Under the pieces are notes generated by a model. That model ran no database searches, was not told where the DNA came from, and worked only from the letters and a program-made list of their open reading frames with translations. Both the position numbers and the translations under genes were made by a program. Positions 23,642 through 31,667 of a stretch of DNA of 32,304 nt are shown piece by piece (within the stretch, counting starts at the first letter, position 1; the number at the start of each line of letters is the position of its first letter). Source of the DNA: Desulfobacterales bacterium (GTDB taxonomy: Bacteria; Desulfobacterota; Desulfobacteria; Desulfobacterales; JAAELO01); contig JAAELO010000617.1 in NCBI GenBank assembly GCA_024226555.1, forward strand, positions 1 to 32,304, read 5' to 3'.

Positions 23642-26314
23642 TTAGCTTATATTTTCTCTAGTCATTAGTTTATATTTCTTACCAAAAATATCATACTCAT
23701 AAGTAGAATTATTTTGACATTCCACTAATGATTTATCGTTGTAAATATTTTCGTTAATGAAACAATTCAATACAAGTATAGGGTATGCTTGAAATAATAA
23801 ATTTAGCGTTAACAAGCTATACTTTTTGAATCCTATTGTATCATTTGTTTTACTTCCAAAAGATTGCATTAGAATTCTTAATATAGTTGCTGTTGATAAT
23901 GATTTAATATTTTTCAATTCAACTACTGCTTCTGTCTGCGCTTTTAGTTTGACTGTTCTTTTAGCTTTGTAATTTAGTGTACATGTTGTTAGTCTTAATC
24001 CATTAATCTTTTTACCACATTTTTCAATAATTTTGAAAATTGCTTTTGCGCTATTCACTCTATATCGCCCCTCAACATTTCTACTACTGGTAACTAGCAA
24101 ATCGACAAATTCCATAGTTTTTATTCGATTACATTTATTAAATTGTAATACATCCTGTAATATATCTAATGGTGTATTAAATTTATTAAGAACTCTATAG
24201 TCATTTGACTCTGATATAACATTTAAAAAAGTAGGTACGACCATTTTATTTACCAATTTATCAAATCTGTCAGTGTCTTCAACGTATTTTAAGTATTTAT
24301 TTGATCTTAAAATACTCAATTCTTTACTCATATTAACATTATCAAATACTTTTTTGCTTTTATCGATTTCTATCTGCGACATACTAGATAACCTACTACT
24401 TAATTGATATAATTCATCAATCATGCTTAAATCTTGTTTGGAAGAGATGGCTTCATTCATATATGAGTTAATAATTTGTGACATGTTAACTATTTTCCCA
24501 ATATAATTATCACTTAAAGTAATATCTAATTTACACAACTCTTCCATGTTATACTTTCTTGGAATAGCGCTTCCTTCGACTTTATTAATAGGAGTAGCAA
24601 AAGTTTTTTCGCAGTATAAAGCTTTCGTCGATAATACTTTTAATGGTAATAAGAGCAATGTATCACTGTCGGTATCACATCCCTGAAGTCTATCAGGAGC
24701 ATCATTATCGAAAAAGTTAATTGCGCATATATTCTCATTAAAATTAAACCATTCGTCATATTCTTTATGATACTTATTAATTGTATACATCACGTTTCCA
24801 GAATTTATATGTGGATTACGTGTGGCGCAAAATTCTTGACCATCCTCATAGTATGGACAATAAATTTCTCGTCCTTTCATTATTGATTCTTTATTATACT
24901 GCCCTATAGATGCTAACAACATTTGATAAGGGTTGGATACTATAGTAATATACTTAGTGTCTTTTAGCCGAATCTTACCTTTTCGCAAATGACTTATGTA
25001 GTTTGAAATAAGCTTTCTTCTCATTTCTTTAAATTTTTTAGTATATTGTAGGTCGGAATTAACTAGCATTAAAGTATGCATTAAATCAGCAGTTTCATAT
25101 TTTTTCTTACTACCTTTTTTTATACTTTCTTGAAGTCTTATAGAAGCTTGCACGTCACATCCCAAGTAGTTTCTAAATACAGCTATGTCGTTTTTTAGTA
25201 ACGTAACATATTCTCTTTCAAGTTTGGTAATCTCCATTAAATCCTCATAAGTTAGATTAGGAATGCTATTCAATAATTGGTATGTTGTTCTATTATAATT
25301 GCCAAAGTTACCTTGTTTATCACATTTTACTACCCCAAATATATCATCTATGTTATCTTTCCAGTAATCATAACATTCCTTTTTTGATCCACTACCAATT
25401 TTATATGCAAATTTTAAAAACTTTAAACTATTGGGAGTTGTAATCAATTTAATATTTTTGGCTTCATATACAGTACCAAACATATCAGTCAATTCAGTAA
25501 TATTATTATGTGTAAACCATTTTTGAAGCTTAGTGTTAAACCCACAGCATTTAAACATATCACTTCTAAGAAGCATAAAACCCTTACCATCTTTATTGTA
25601 ATTCTCAAATACTGATTCATCCAGCAAACCTTGACCATCAGTAAGGCAATTTTGTAAAGTAATTGATTCGTTTTTAGTTACTAATTTTTTATTTACCTCT
25701 TTAGTTATACTAGCTATGCATTCAAATTTTTCACCGTAAATATCATCAATTAGTAATATTTCTTTCTTTGGATCTAAATTAATAGTAAAGTCAATTCCAG
25801 ATGAAATCAATGATTCGTATGCTAGTAAAGATGTTAAATCTAATTCTTCATTTTGTTGATACTGAATATTTAATCTACTTCTGTTAATTAATGGGTCTCT
25901 CATGTAATCTCTTATGAAGAAGGCATACCCATTTTTAGCTTTACCTGCACCACGTTTATAGAAAACATACTTATATCCATCCATAGTAAAGCCATGTTTA
26001 TACAAATATGAACGTACTTTCTTTTTATTGGCTTTTATTCTACGTTTGTTTTTATCGGCATCCCACATCGTATAATGTTTTTCAAAAGTAACATTTATAA
26101 TACATCTAGTATACTGTTTCTTGTTAACCTGGTAAAAAACATCTTCAAAAAGTTTATTCATTCTAATTGCTTCTAAACTATAAGGCATTGTTGCAGAAAA
26201 TAATTTGCTTAAATCTCTCTTTTTATATGTAATTTTATTTTGATTAATTATATCTTTATAGAGATAAGCACCTTCCAAATTCATTATATATGTGTTTTCA
26301 TTTTTCAATAGCAT
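23642..26314 (-). CDS. Single-chain RNA polymerase of the YonO/cellular-RdRP superfamily
   Basis: An 890-residue protein. Residues 547-551 read DTDSD in the context GCDTDSDTLLLLPL, the position of the metal-binding DxDGD motif. About 45 residues before it is TRNPHINSGNVM (498-509), matching the RNP-hydrophobic-x-x-G-D/N element that precedes DxDGD in eukaryotic-type RdRPs and YonO. FYKRGAGKAKNGYAFFI (118-134) fits the basic strand of the first double-psi barrel. YonO of SPbeta is a DNA-dependent RNA polymerase for late genes, and this gene lies upstream of HU and the late operon in the same order. The conserved Gly of the motif is Ser here, but all three Asp are kept. The start ATG has SD GGGAG very close (2-3 nt). 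An ATG at residue 11 lacks an SD. Confidence 0.8.
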   Translation of the reverse strand: MLLKNENTYIMNLEGAYLYKDIINQNKITYKKRDLSKLFSATMPYSLEAIRMNKLFEDVFYQVNKKQYTRCIINVTFEKHYTMWDADKNKRRIKANKKKVRSYLYKHGFTMDGYKYVFYKRGAGKAKNGYAFFIRDYMRDPLINRSRLNIQYQQNEELDLTSLLAYESLISSGIDFTINLDPKKEILLIDDIYGEKFECIASITKEVNKKLVTKNESITLQNCLTDGQGLLDESVFENYNKDGKGFMLLRSDMFKCCGFNTKLQKWFTHNNITELTDMFGTVYEAKNIKLITTPNSLKFLKFAYKIGSGSKKECYDYWKDNIDDIFGVVKCDKQGNFGNYNRTTYQLLNSIPNLTYEDLMEITKLEREYVTLLKNDIAVFRNYLGCDVQASIRLQESIKKGSKKKYETADLMHTLMLVNSDLQYTKKFKEMRRKLISNYISHLRKGKIRLKDTKYITIVSNPYQMLLASIGQYNKESIMKGREIYCPYYEDGQEFCATRNPHINSGNVMYTINKYHKEYDEWFNFNENICAINFFDNDAPDRLQGCDTDSDTLLLLPLKVLSTKALYCEKTFATPINKVEGSAIPRKYNMEELCKLDITLSDNYIGKIVNMSQIINSYMNEAISSKQDLSMIDELYQLSSRLSSMSQIEIDKSKKVFDNVNMSKELSILRSNKYLKYVEDTDRFDKLVNKMVVPTFLNVISESNDYRVLNKFNTPLDILQDVLQFNKCNRIKTMEFVDLLVTSSRNVEGRYRVNSAKAIFKIIEKCGKKINGLRLTTCTLNYKAKRTVKLKAQTEAVVELKNIKSLSTATILRILMQSFGSKTNDTIGFKKYSLLTLNLLFQAYPILVLNCFINENIYNDKSLVECQNNSTYEYDIFGKKYKLMTRENIS

Positions 26315-26338
26315 CTCTCCCTGTTACAAAATATAAGT

Positions 26339-26548
26339 CTAATCGGATTTTAATCTATTATAAGCTGTCTTCCAGTTACCATTACCTAAACAAATCCAAC
26401 CATGACTTATGTATTTCCTTCTTTCGAATTTATTACTACTTGAGTGCATGTTGCTTTTTTTAATATTCTGATCCAATCCTTTATAATATGTATCAGACAA
26501 TCTGTTTGATTTTATTGATTTAACCTCTTCCCATTCTTTTATTTTCAA
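26339..26548 (-). CDS. Small basic protein upstream of the RNA polymerase
   Basis: The start is taken as the TTG at 26548, 9 nt after the perfect SD AGGAGGTG. The GTG at 26560 lies inside the SD. This gives 69 residues. It is basic, with an N-terminal helix (KIKEWEEVKSIKSNR) and an aromatic C-terminus (RRKYISHGWICLGNGNWKTA). The family is not recognised. It is cotranscribed with the polymerase (24-bp gap) from a leader starting near 26,795. An accessory role with the polymerase is inferred from this linkage only. Confidence 0.6.
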   Translation of the reverse strand: MKIKEWEEVKSIKSNRLSDTYYKGLDQNIKKSNMHSSSNKFERRKYISHGWICLGNGNWKTAYNRLKSD

Positions 26549-26560
26549 TACTTTTTTCAC

Positions 26561-27090
26561 CTCCTCATCTAAAATAATAATTCTTGTATGTTTACATAAA
26601 TCTAATTTTAATATTAATTATGAAATGCATACCTGCTGTTTTAAAGCGTTTAGAAGACTTCTCAGTTAAGAGGGGTATAATTGATACACCAACACTAGAA
26701 AACATATCTATAAGGCTTTCATGGCTTCTCGCAGTGTAATTTATGGAAGTCAAATGTCTTTAATGCTTGGTATAATTTTTTAAATCAATAAACACTCTCT
26801 AATGATATATCATATATTAGTAAAAGTAAATATAAAAAGTGTATTATTTTAGTAATTAATTAGTGTCATTTTTCAGCTTGTAAAAACACTCCTTAAAGCT
26901 AGTAAACTAGGGCGTGACTAAAAATGGTCAAAACTAACGCCATTTTTATTCTGTAAATAGTTTAAAAACTATACTATTTTTATTTTACAAACGGCTGTAA
27001 AGTGTTCAAAAAATGGTCGCAAATATATATAATAATTAATATATATATAAGAATTAAAATATATAGTATAATTACTATTATACGTGTCGC
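26561..27090. other. Gene-free control region, possible replication origin
   Basis: About 530 bp with only minute frames. It contains the promoter/operator at 26802-26830, repeated AAAATGGTC elements (near 26922 and 27012), paired TGTAAAAACACT and TGTAAAGTGTT, an ATAGTTT/AAACTAT hairpin near 26957, a run of about 45 bp of nearly pure A/T (27020-27064) and a GTATAAT/ATTATAC hairpin (27066-27083) that may end the gene at 27091. An AT-rich tract plus repeats beside an initiator-like gene is what an origin would look like, but no recognised origin type is seen. Confidence 0.35.
26802..26830 (-). promoter_or_regulatory. Leftward promoter with operator box for the polymerase genes
   Basis: TTTACT (26830-26825) and TATCAT (26807-26802) with a 17-nt spacer. 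The spacer sequence TTACTAATATATGATA is almost identical to that of the promoter at 27859-27887. The shared spacer is therefore probably an operator. It would give a 235-nt leader before the small gene at 26548. Confidence 0.55.
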
Positions 27091-27822
27091 TTACGCTCCC
27101 CGTTGTTGTGGTCGAATATAGTACTTATTCTCACTATCCACTTTTGCCCATACTATAAATCTGTTGGGTGTATATTTTGTAATCACTTCACCGAACTCAT
27201 TAATATCTTCATAAACAGCTTGATCAATCTTTTTAACCAATGACTTAGCAGATACTATTTTATCTATATACTTTGTCACTGTTGATAATGACCTAATCCC
27301 CAATATACGTCCAATGTAGTCTCTATTTACCTCGGCGTATCCTAAATTACTTGAACATTGATTGCCTAAATTAATATTGTGGTATTTATGTAAAAAACAA
27401 TAGATAAAAAACCCTTTAGGTTGAAGCTTGAGAATTTTATCTTGAAATAAAGATACATTAATCATACTAAAACCTTTTTGTAAATCTGTTATATATAATT
27501 CAGTATCTATGTCCAAGTATATCAAATCACTAGATCTTGTTTTTGTATTCAAACAATCACATTTAATCAAGCCACAGGTCTTTAACTCTATCAACAATTT
27601 TCTAACAATTGTTGCTTTAGCGTATCCTTTTACCAATGATAGCTCATTAACTAACTGTTTAATCTGTATAGGAATACGTTTATTAGTGTTTGATTCCACA
27701 GCTATGGAAGTAATTAAGAACCATATTGTAAACCGCTTATCTCCTAAAGAACCAATAAAACTATAACCGTCATCACGCATATCATACCAACTATGAGGAA
27801 CACATACAAATCTTGAATTCAC
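27091..27822 (-). CDS. Winged-helix protein, replication-initiator-like
   Basis: The start is the GTG at 27822, 7 nt after the perfect SD AGGAGG; the ATG at 27870 has none. This gives 243 residues. Residues about 10-110 contain VPHSWYDMRDDGYSFIGSLG, then IPIQIKQLVNELSLVKGYAK and a TIVRKLLIELKTCGLIKCDC winged-helix segment. A second helix-turn-helix is likely near 165-195 (VNRDYIGRILGIRSLSTVTK). Two winged-helix domains of this kind are usual in plasmid and phage initiators and in DnaD-like proteins. It is divergent from the recombinase-like gene and controlled by an operator lying within its promoter. A transcriptional regulator is the alternative. Confidence 0.55.
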   Translation of the reverse strand: MNSRFVCVPHSWYDMRDDGYSFIGSLGDKRFTIWFLITSIAVESNTNKRIPIQIKQLVNELSLVKGYAKATIVRKLLIELKTCGLIKCDCLNTKTRSSDLIYLDIDTELYITDLQKGFSMINVSLFQDKILKLQPKGFFIYCFLHKYHNINLGNQCSSNLGYAEVNRDYIGRILGIRSLSTVTKYIDKIVSAKSLVKKIDQAVYEDINEFGEVITKYTPNRFIVWAKVDSENKYYIRPQQRGA

Positions 27823-27858
27823 TTTATCACCTCCTATCATTATACTGATATAACAAAT

Positions 27859-27887
27859 ATTGTATATCATATATTAGTGAATGTCAA
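27859..27887 (-). promoter_or_regulatory. Leftward promoter overlapped by an operator
   Basis: TTGACA (27887-27882) and TACAAT (27864-27859) with a 17-nt spacer that contains the box ACTAATATATGATATA. The -10 also lies in a 24-bp imperfect dyad (TGATATAACA ... TATTGTATATCA, 27846-27869). Confidence 0.65.
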
Positions 27888-27894
27888 TAAGTTC

Positions 27895-27923
27895 TTGACA
27901 ATATATTATATTTGTAATAATAT
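27895..27923 (+). promoter_or_regulatory. Rightward promoter for the recombinase-like gene
   Basis: TTGACA (27895-27900) and TAATAT (27918-27923) with a 17-nt spacer. It starts 8 bp from the -35 box of the opposing promoter, so the two probably compete and share regulators. Confidence 0.65.
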
Positions 27924-27958
27924 ATAGTTAAGTGATAAATTATAAAGGATGATTAATT

Positions 27959-28000
27959 ATGAATGGATTGGCAGTAGAATTAAATCAATATTATTTGTGA
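27959..28000 (+). CDS. Possible 13-residue leader peptide
   Basis: ATG at 27959 with an AAAGGATG SD encodes MNGLAVELNQYYL. Its TGA overlaps the SD (GAGGAGAGG) of the recombinase-like gene, the geometry of translational coupling. No signal sequence is present, so a secreted signal peptide is unlikely. Confidence 0.35.
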   Translation: MNGLAVELNQYYL

Positions 28001-28016
28001 GGAGAGGTGGAAAACT

Positions 28017-29189
28017 ATGTTAAATACTGAAATCATTAAACTTGAGGATAAAATAGATGGAATAGATACTAATTGGAATAAAAGTCTCGTAATGGCTAAT
28101 CTGCATGATAGCCAATATAAAAATAGACTGACTATAATTAATTTATATGGGAAAGATAAAGTAACTTCTCTAATAGACAGCTTCTTAAATCATCCCAGTT
28201 TCAGTAACTCAACAAAAAAATCATATCAAACAGATGTAATGCAATTCTTTAAATGGAAATATAGCATAGATAGCATAGATGAAATCACTACTGATATGAT
28301 TGTTGATGTTAATTGTGATGATGGTATTAAGTATATGGCTTATTTAAAAGATACTTTTCCTAAGCACAGTACAGGTAATCGCAAACTTAAAAGTCTAGCA
28401 TCACTATTTCAACATTTAATTGATAATTCTTATGACGAGAGATATGAACAAAGATTGGTAAAAAATAATTCATTTAAGAATCTTAAAATAAAGGTTACAA
28501 ATGCTACAAGTTACGGTAGTTTTACTAAAGATGAAATAATGAGTATAATTAGAGTGGCTGAATATCCTGAAGATATCACAATGTATAAAATAGCTATTGA
28601 ATGTGGAATCAGAGAGAATGAGATTCTTAATCTAGACATTATAAGGAGTTTTAAGCTAGTTAATAATCAATGGCATATAAAAGGTATAGGCAAGGGTGGA
28701 AAAGAGTTCTATAAGCCAATAGCAGAGGAATTATATAATGAATGTAGTTCTTATGCATTTAAGAATGGCGGTAAAATATTTAATATTAGTGATGATACTG
28801 TTAGAAATAGATTGAATAAGTATATGAGACTGATTGGAATCTCCGAACAGGAAAAAAGTAATAGAGGCGGATTAGTATTCCATAGTTTCAAAAAGAATAC
28901 TGCTGATATTACTTGGGCTATTACTGATGGTGATATTGTAGCTGTGCAAAATGCATGTAATCATGGTAGTTTTAATACAACAAATAAATACTATATGAAT
29001 AAGCAAAAAGAGGAAGATACAACTAGTCTAGATATTCATCAATTTTTATTTGGTGGCGTGAATCTTGAAGAAGAGATAGCTGAAAAAGTTAATAGCTCAT
29101 ATAAAAGTGATGTCATTGATGCACTTAATAAATTAGATGATAGATCCAAAATGAATTTCTTGAAAGCCTTAGAAGTAGTTCAAAATTAA
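28017..29189 (+). CDS. Tyrosine-recombinase-like protein with altered HxxR, repressor candidate
   Basis: A 390-residue protein with SD AGGAGAGG 9 nt before the ATG. Residues about 50-140 form the SAM-like core-binding domain (STKKSYQTDVMQFFKWKYSI, STGNRKLKSLASLFQHLI). The catalytic-type domain keeps R199 (CGIRENEIL), Lys in GIGKGGKEF (226-229), H289, H316 (NACNHGS) and Tyr (325-326), but HxxR reads HSFK, so the second Arg is Lys292. A C-terminal extension (about 340-390) is helical. SPbeta's master repressor MrpR (YopR) has a recombinase fold without recombination. The divergent promoter and operator boxes here fit such a role. A weak or altered integrase is the alternative. Confidence 0.75.
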   Translation: MLNTEIIKLEDKIDGIDTNWNKSLVMANLHDSQYKNRLTIINLYGKDKVTSLIDSFLNHPSFSNSTKKSYQTDVMQFFKWKYSIDSIDEITTDMIVDVNCDDGIKYMAYLKDTFPKHSTGNRKLKSLASLFQHLIDNSYDERYEQRLVKNNSFKNLKIKVTNATSYGSFTKDEIMSIIRVAEYPEDITMYKIAIECGIRENEILNLDIIRSFKLVNNQWHIKGIGKGGKEFYKPIAEELYNECSSYAFKNGGKIFNISDDTVRNRLNKYMRLIGISEQEKSNRGGLVFHSFKKNTADITWAITDGDIVAVQNACNHGSFNTTNKYYMNKQKEEDTTSLDIHQFLFGGVNLEEEIAEKVNSSYKSDVIDALNKLDDRSKMNFLKALEVVQN

Positions 29190-29202
29190 CAAAATATTAA
29201 TC

Positions 29203-29238
29203 AAGCGATCCTGTAAAAAGGGTCGCTTTTTATTTTAT
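29203..29238 (+). terminator. Rho-independent terminator after the recombinase-like gene
   Basis: AAGCGATCC and GGGTCGCTT form a 9-bp stem (one G-U) with an 8-nt loop, followed by a T-rich run. Confidence 0.85.
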
Positions 29239-29409
29239 AATTTTTTTAAAATAGTACAAGTACTAACAGCATAATACCGCAAGTTATATCATAAAATTAA
29301 CTATACGTTACCCTATACACACGAAACGTAATAATAGGTACTTATAATAGGCTAAAAATGGCGTTTTGCACATTTGCATAGGGAAGAATGAGCGAACGAG
29401 AGAGAGGGA

Positions 29410-30693
29410 GTGATGAGTGTGGGTGAACGGAGACAGTTCGAGGACACGAACACATGCCTACTGATGACAAGTGTAGTTTGTGGAATATTTTGGTATAATT
29501 TCAGTGGATCTCTAGATGGCTGGGCTGATGTAGTTTTGTTTGCAAGTGGCTCAGGAATCTCATATTGGTTCTATGAGACGTTTTTATCAAGAGATGGACG
29601 TTATGAGAAATTAGTTAAGGGAATTGGTCTAAAGAACAAAGAGGGGGATTATCCACTGCTAAGAAGAAAAGTTAAAACAAACAGAGGAATAAAGCTGTAT
29701 TATACTTTACCACCTGGGTTAAATAGCTTTGATTTTGAGAAAAACAGTATGTCTATAAAGCAATATCTAGATGTTAAGAATGCTAGTTTCTGTTATGCAC
29801 ATGGTAACGTTATAGTTGAATTAAGTGATGATGAATTGGATCATGAATATGAATTTGAACTTGTAAAGAAAAAAGGACAAGTACCTGTCCTAGTAGGTCA
29901 TAGCCTAAACAGAATTGAAGTTGTTGATTTAGCTGAGGGAGAACCTCATATGCTTATTGCTGGTGAAAGTGGAAGTGGTAAAAGTACTGTACTGCGGGCA
30001 ATAATAACTAGTCTAATATGTAACTCCAGTAGAATTAAATTGCACTTGATTGATTTAAAAAATGGAGCAGAGTTTTCAGTATTTGAAAAGTGTAAAAATG
30101 TAATATCATTCTCTAAGGATATCAAAGAAGCTGAAAAGGTACTGTTTAAGTTAAATGTTGAAGTTGATAGAAGGTATAAATTATTCTATGATAAAAATGT
30201 GGTAGATATAAAAGAATATAATCATAAGTACCCCAAAAGTAAACTTAAAAGAGAGGTTGTTATTATAGATGAATTTGCTGATCTTAAGAGTGAAAAAGAT
30301 AGTATAGGCATACTTGAGACATTATCAGCAAAAGCGAGAGCCTGTGGAATACACCTCATAATATCTACCCAGCGTCCTGATGCTAAAATACTTAATGGGC
30401 GAATAAAAGCTAATATCCCCCGTACTATTGCATTAAAGACTATGAATGATGTAAACAGTAGGATAATAATTGGGCATAATGGACTTGAACAGTTGAGAGG
30501 AAAAGGTCATGGAATTCTTAAAACAGAAGGTAAGGAAATTGAGATACAGGCGATGAATATCATTCCTCAGCAAGCAAGGGATTTGGTTCAAGAATATTAT
30601 AGAGTAGATGATGGAAGTATAGATAATGGGAAAAAACTAGAGAAAAAGAAACAAGGGAAGATTATTAATATGGACTTCTTAGATAAATTATGA
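29410..30693 (+). CDS. FtsK/SpoIIIE-type DNA translocase ATPase
   Basis: A 427-residue protein. Residues about 18-55 hold two short hydrophobic segments (TCLLMTSVVCGIFWYNF and WADVVLFASGSGISYWF), so it is probably membrane anchored. The motor domain has Walker A GESGSGKST (185-193), a LHLIDLKNG strand, Walker B VVIIDEFAD (283-291) and the FtsK signature STQRPDA (319-325). Such short FtsK-like ATPases occur on clostridial plasmids and integrative elements beside replication-relaxation proteins. GTG 29410, ATG 29413 and GTG 29419 are all possible starts; SD GGGAG best suits the last. The next gene overlaps by 4 bp, so the two are coupled. Confidence 0.88.
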   Translation: MMSVGERRQFEDTNTCLLMTSVVCGIFWYNFSGSLDGWADVVLFASGSGISYWFYETFLSRDGRYEKLVKGIGLKNKEGDYPLLRRKVKTNRGIKLYYTLPPGLNSFDFEKNSMSIKQYLDVKNASFCYAHGNVIVELSDDELDHEYEFELVKKKGQVPVLVGHSLNRIEVVDLAEGEPHMLIAGESGSGKSTVLRAIITSLICNSSRIKLHLIDLKNGAEFSVFEKCKNVISFSKDIKEAEKVLFKLNVEVDRRYKLFYDKNVVDIKEYNHKYPKSKLKREVVIIDEFADLKSEKDSIGILETLSAKARACGIHLIISTQRPDAKILNGRIKANIPRTIALKTMNDVNSRIIIGHNGLEQLRGKGHGILKTEGKEIEIQAMNIIPQQARDLVQEYYRVDDGSIDNGKKLEKKKQGKIINMDFLDKL

Positions 30694-31253
30694 TTACTAC
30701 TAGAGATAATAAGGTTCTAGAATTTATTGATGAATATAAAGTTGCTTGCACATCTACAATAGCAGAATTATTCTATCCTTCAAGAAGGATGGCACAGAAT
30801 AGATTAAGAAAGCTTGTTGATGTTGGAGAAATAAAAAGAACTAGATATTATTATATGGAAGAGTATATATATTATCAAAAGAAAAATAATCAATTTAAAC
30901 ACAATTTGGTTTTAACCAATTTTTATAGAGAGCTACACAAGAGAAGTAAAATTATTAGATTCAATAAAGAATTTACTTATTTTGATGGGTTAAGACCTGA
31001 TGCCTTTATTGTATTTAGTATAGGTAATAGTAAGTATATAGCGTTTGTAGAGGTTGAATTAAGTAAGAAAGGGTTTGATTTAGGTAAGTATAAGAAATTG
31101 TATATGAGTGAAAAATATAAGGAATGTTTGCCTGTATTCCCCTTGATTATGGTTATAAGTGATCATAAGATTAAGGAAAGTGATGAGTTTAATATTATTA
31201 AGATTGATACTGAGTTGGAGAGAATGGAAAAATTATATGAAATTATTAATTGA
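30690..31253 (+). CDS. Replication-relaxation-like protein
   Basis: A 187-residue protein whose ATG overlaps the ATPase stop (ATGA). The N-terminal winged helix reads DNKVLEFIDEYKVACTSTIA, then ELFYPSRRMAQNRLRKLVD and GEIKRTRYYY, the typical replication-relaxation start. The second part has HNLVLTNFYRELHKR, a RPDAFIVFSIGNSKYIAFVE core resembling a nuclease-like strand pair (D and E), and KYKKLYMSEKYK. The family accompanies plasmid and ICE replication genes and FtsK-like ATPases and is thought to act at origins. Followed by a terminator and the unusual repeat region. Confidence 0.8.
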   Translation: MITTRDNKVLEFIDEYKVACTSTIAELFYPSRRMAQNRLRKLVDVGEIKRTRYYYMEEYIYYQKKNNQFKHNLVLTNFYRELHKRSKIIRFNKEFTYFDGLRPDAFIVFSIGNSKYIAFVEVELSKKGFDLGKYKKLYMSEKYKECLPVFPLIMVISDHKIKESDEFNIIKIDTELERMEKLYEIIN

Positions 31254-31279
31254 GTTGCTATAATGGCAGCTCTTTTTTG
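31252..31279 (+). terminator. Terminator after the replication-relaxation-like gene
   Basis: GAGTTGC (31252-31258) and GCAGCTC (31266-31272) form a 7-bp stem with one G-U, followed by TTTTTT. Confidence 0.8.
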
Positions 31280-31620
31280 TTGTAGATAAATAGGGGTAAA
31301 AATTGGTATCGTGGATGTGTTGAGTTGAGTGCTGATTAAGGTAGAGTTTATGAGGGGTTGAGAGGTGTTTGATTGGTTGAGAAGTTTACGGGGGAATAAA
31401 TGAGTATATGGATGAAAAACGGAGTTTTATTGATAGGTAGGGGATTTGTACGATTAGGGGTCGATAAGGGGAAAATGGGGCGATTTTGGTGATGATAGAG
31501 GGAGGAAAGGTAGGATAATAGGGGGTTGTGGGAGATGAGAAGGGTGTTATCGATTGGGTTTTAAGATTGATCGATTGGATTTTAAGAAGAGTGTGTGAGT
31601 AGATGTACTCATGCCAATAC
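31280..31620. other. Noncoding arm with extreme G bias on the + strand
   Basis: No credible gene; + frames are full of TGA, TAG and TAA. Counted by hand, 31321-31560 has 96 G but only 7 C in 240 bases, with many GGGG and GGTTGAG-like runs. The leftward 79-residue frame here is an artefact of this bias. Confidence 0.7.
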
Positions 31621-31667
31621 TTCAATACATTAAAGCGTTAATAATGTAAAATATCCCCCTATACTAT

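Noticed and set aside
26627-26760. Short leftward frames and hairpins in the polymerase leader considered as a gene or riboswitch
   Set aside because: The longest frame is about 36 codons without an SD, and the hairpins are short and not followed by a terminator or an RBS-blocking stem.
31386-31625. Leftward 79-residue frame in the G-rich arm
   Set aside because: Its proline/serine/tyrosine-rich product is a by-product of the strand bias. There is no SD, and it begins inside skewed noncoding DNA.
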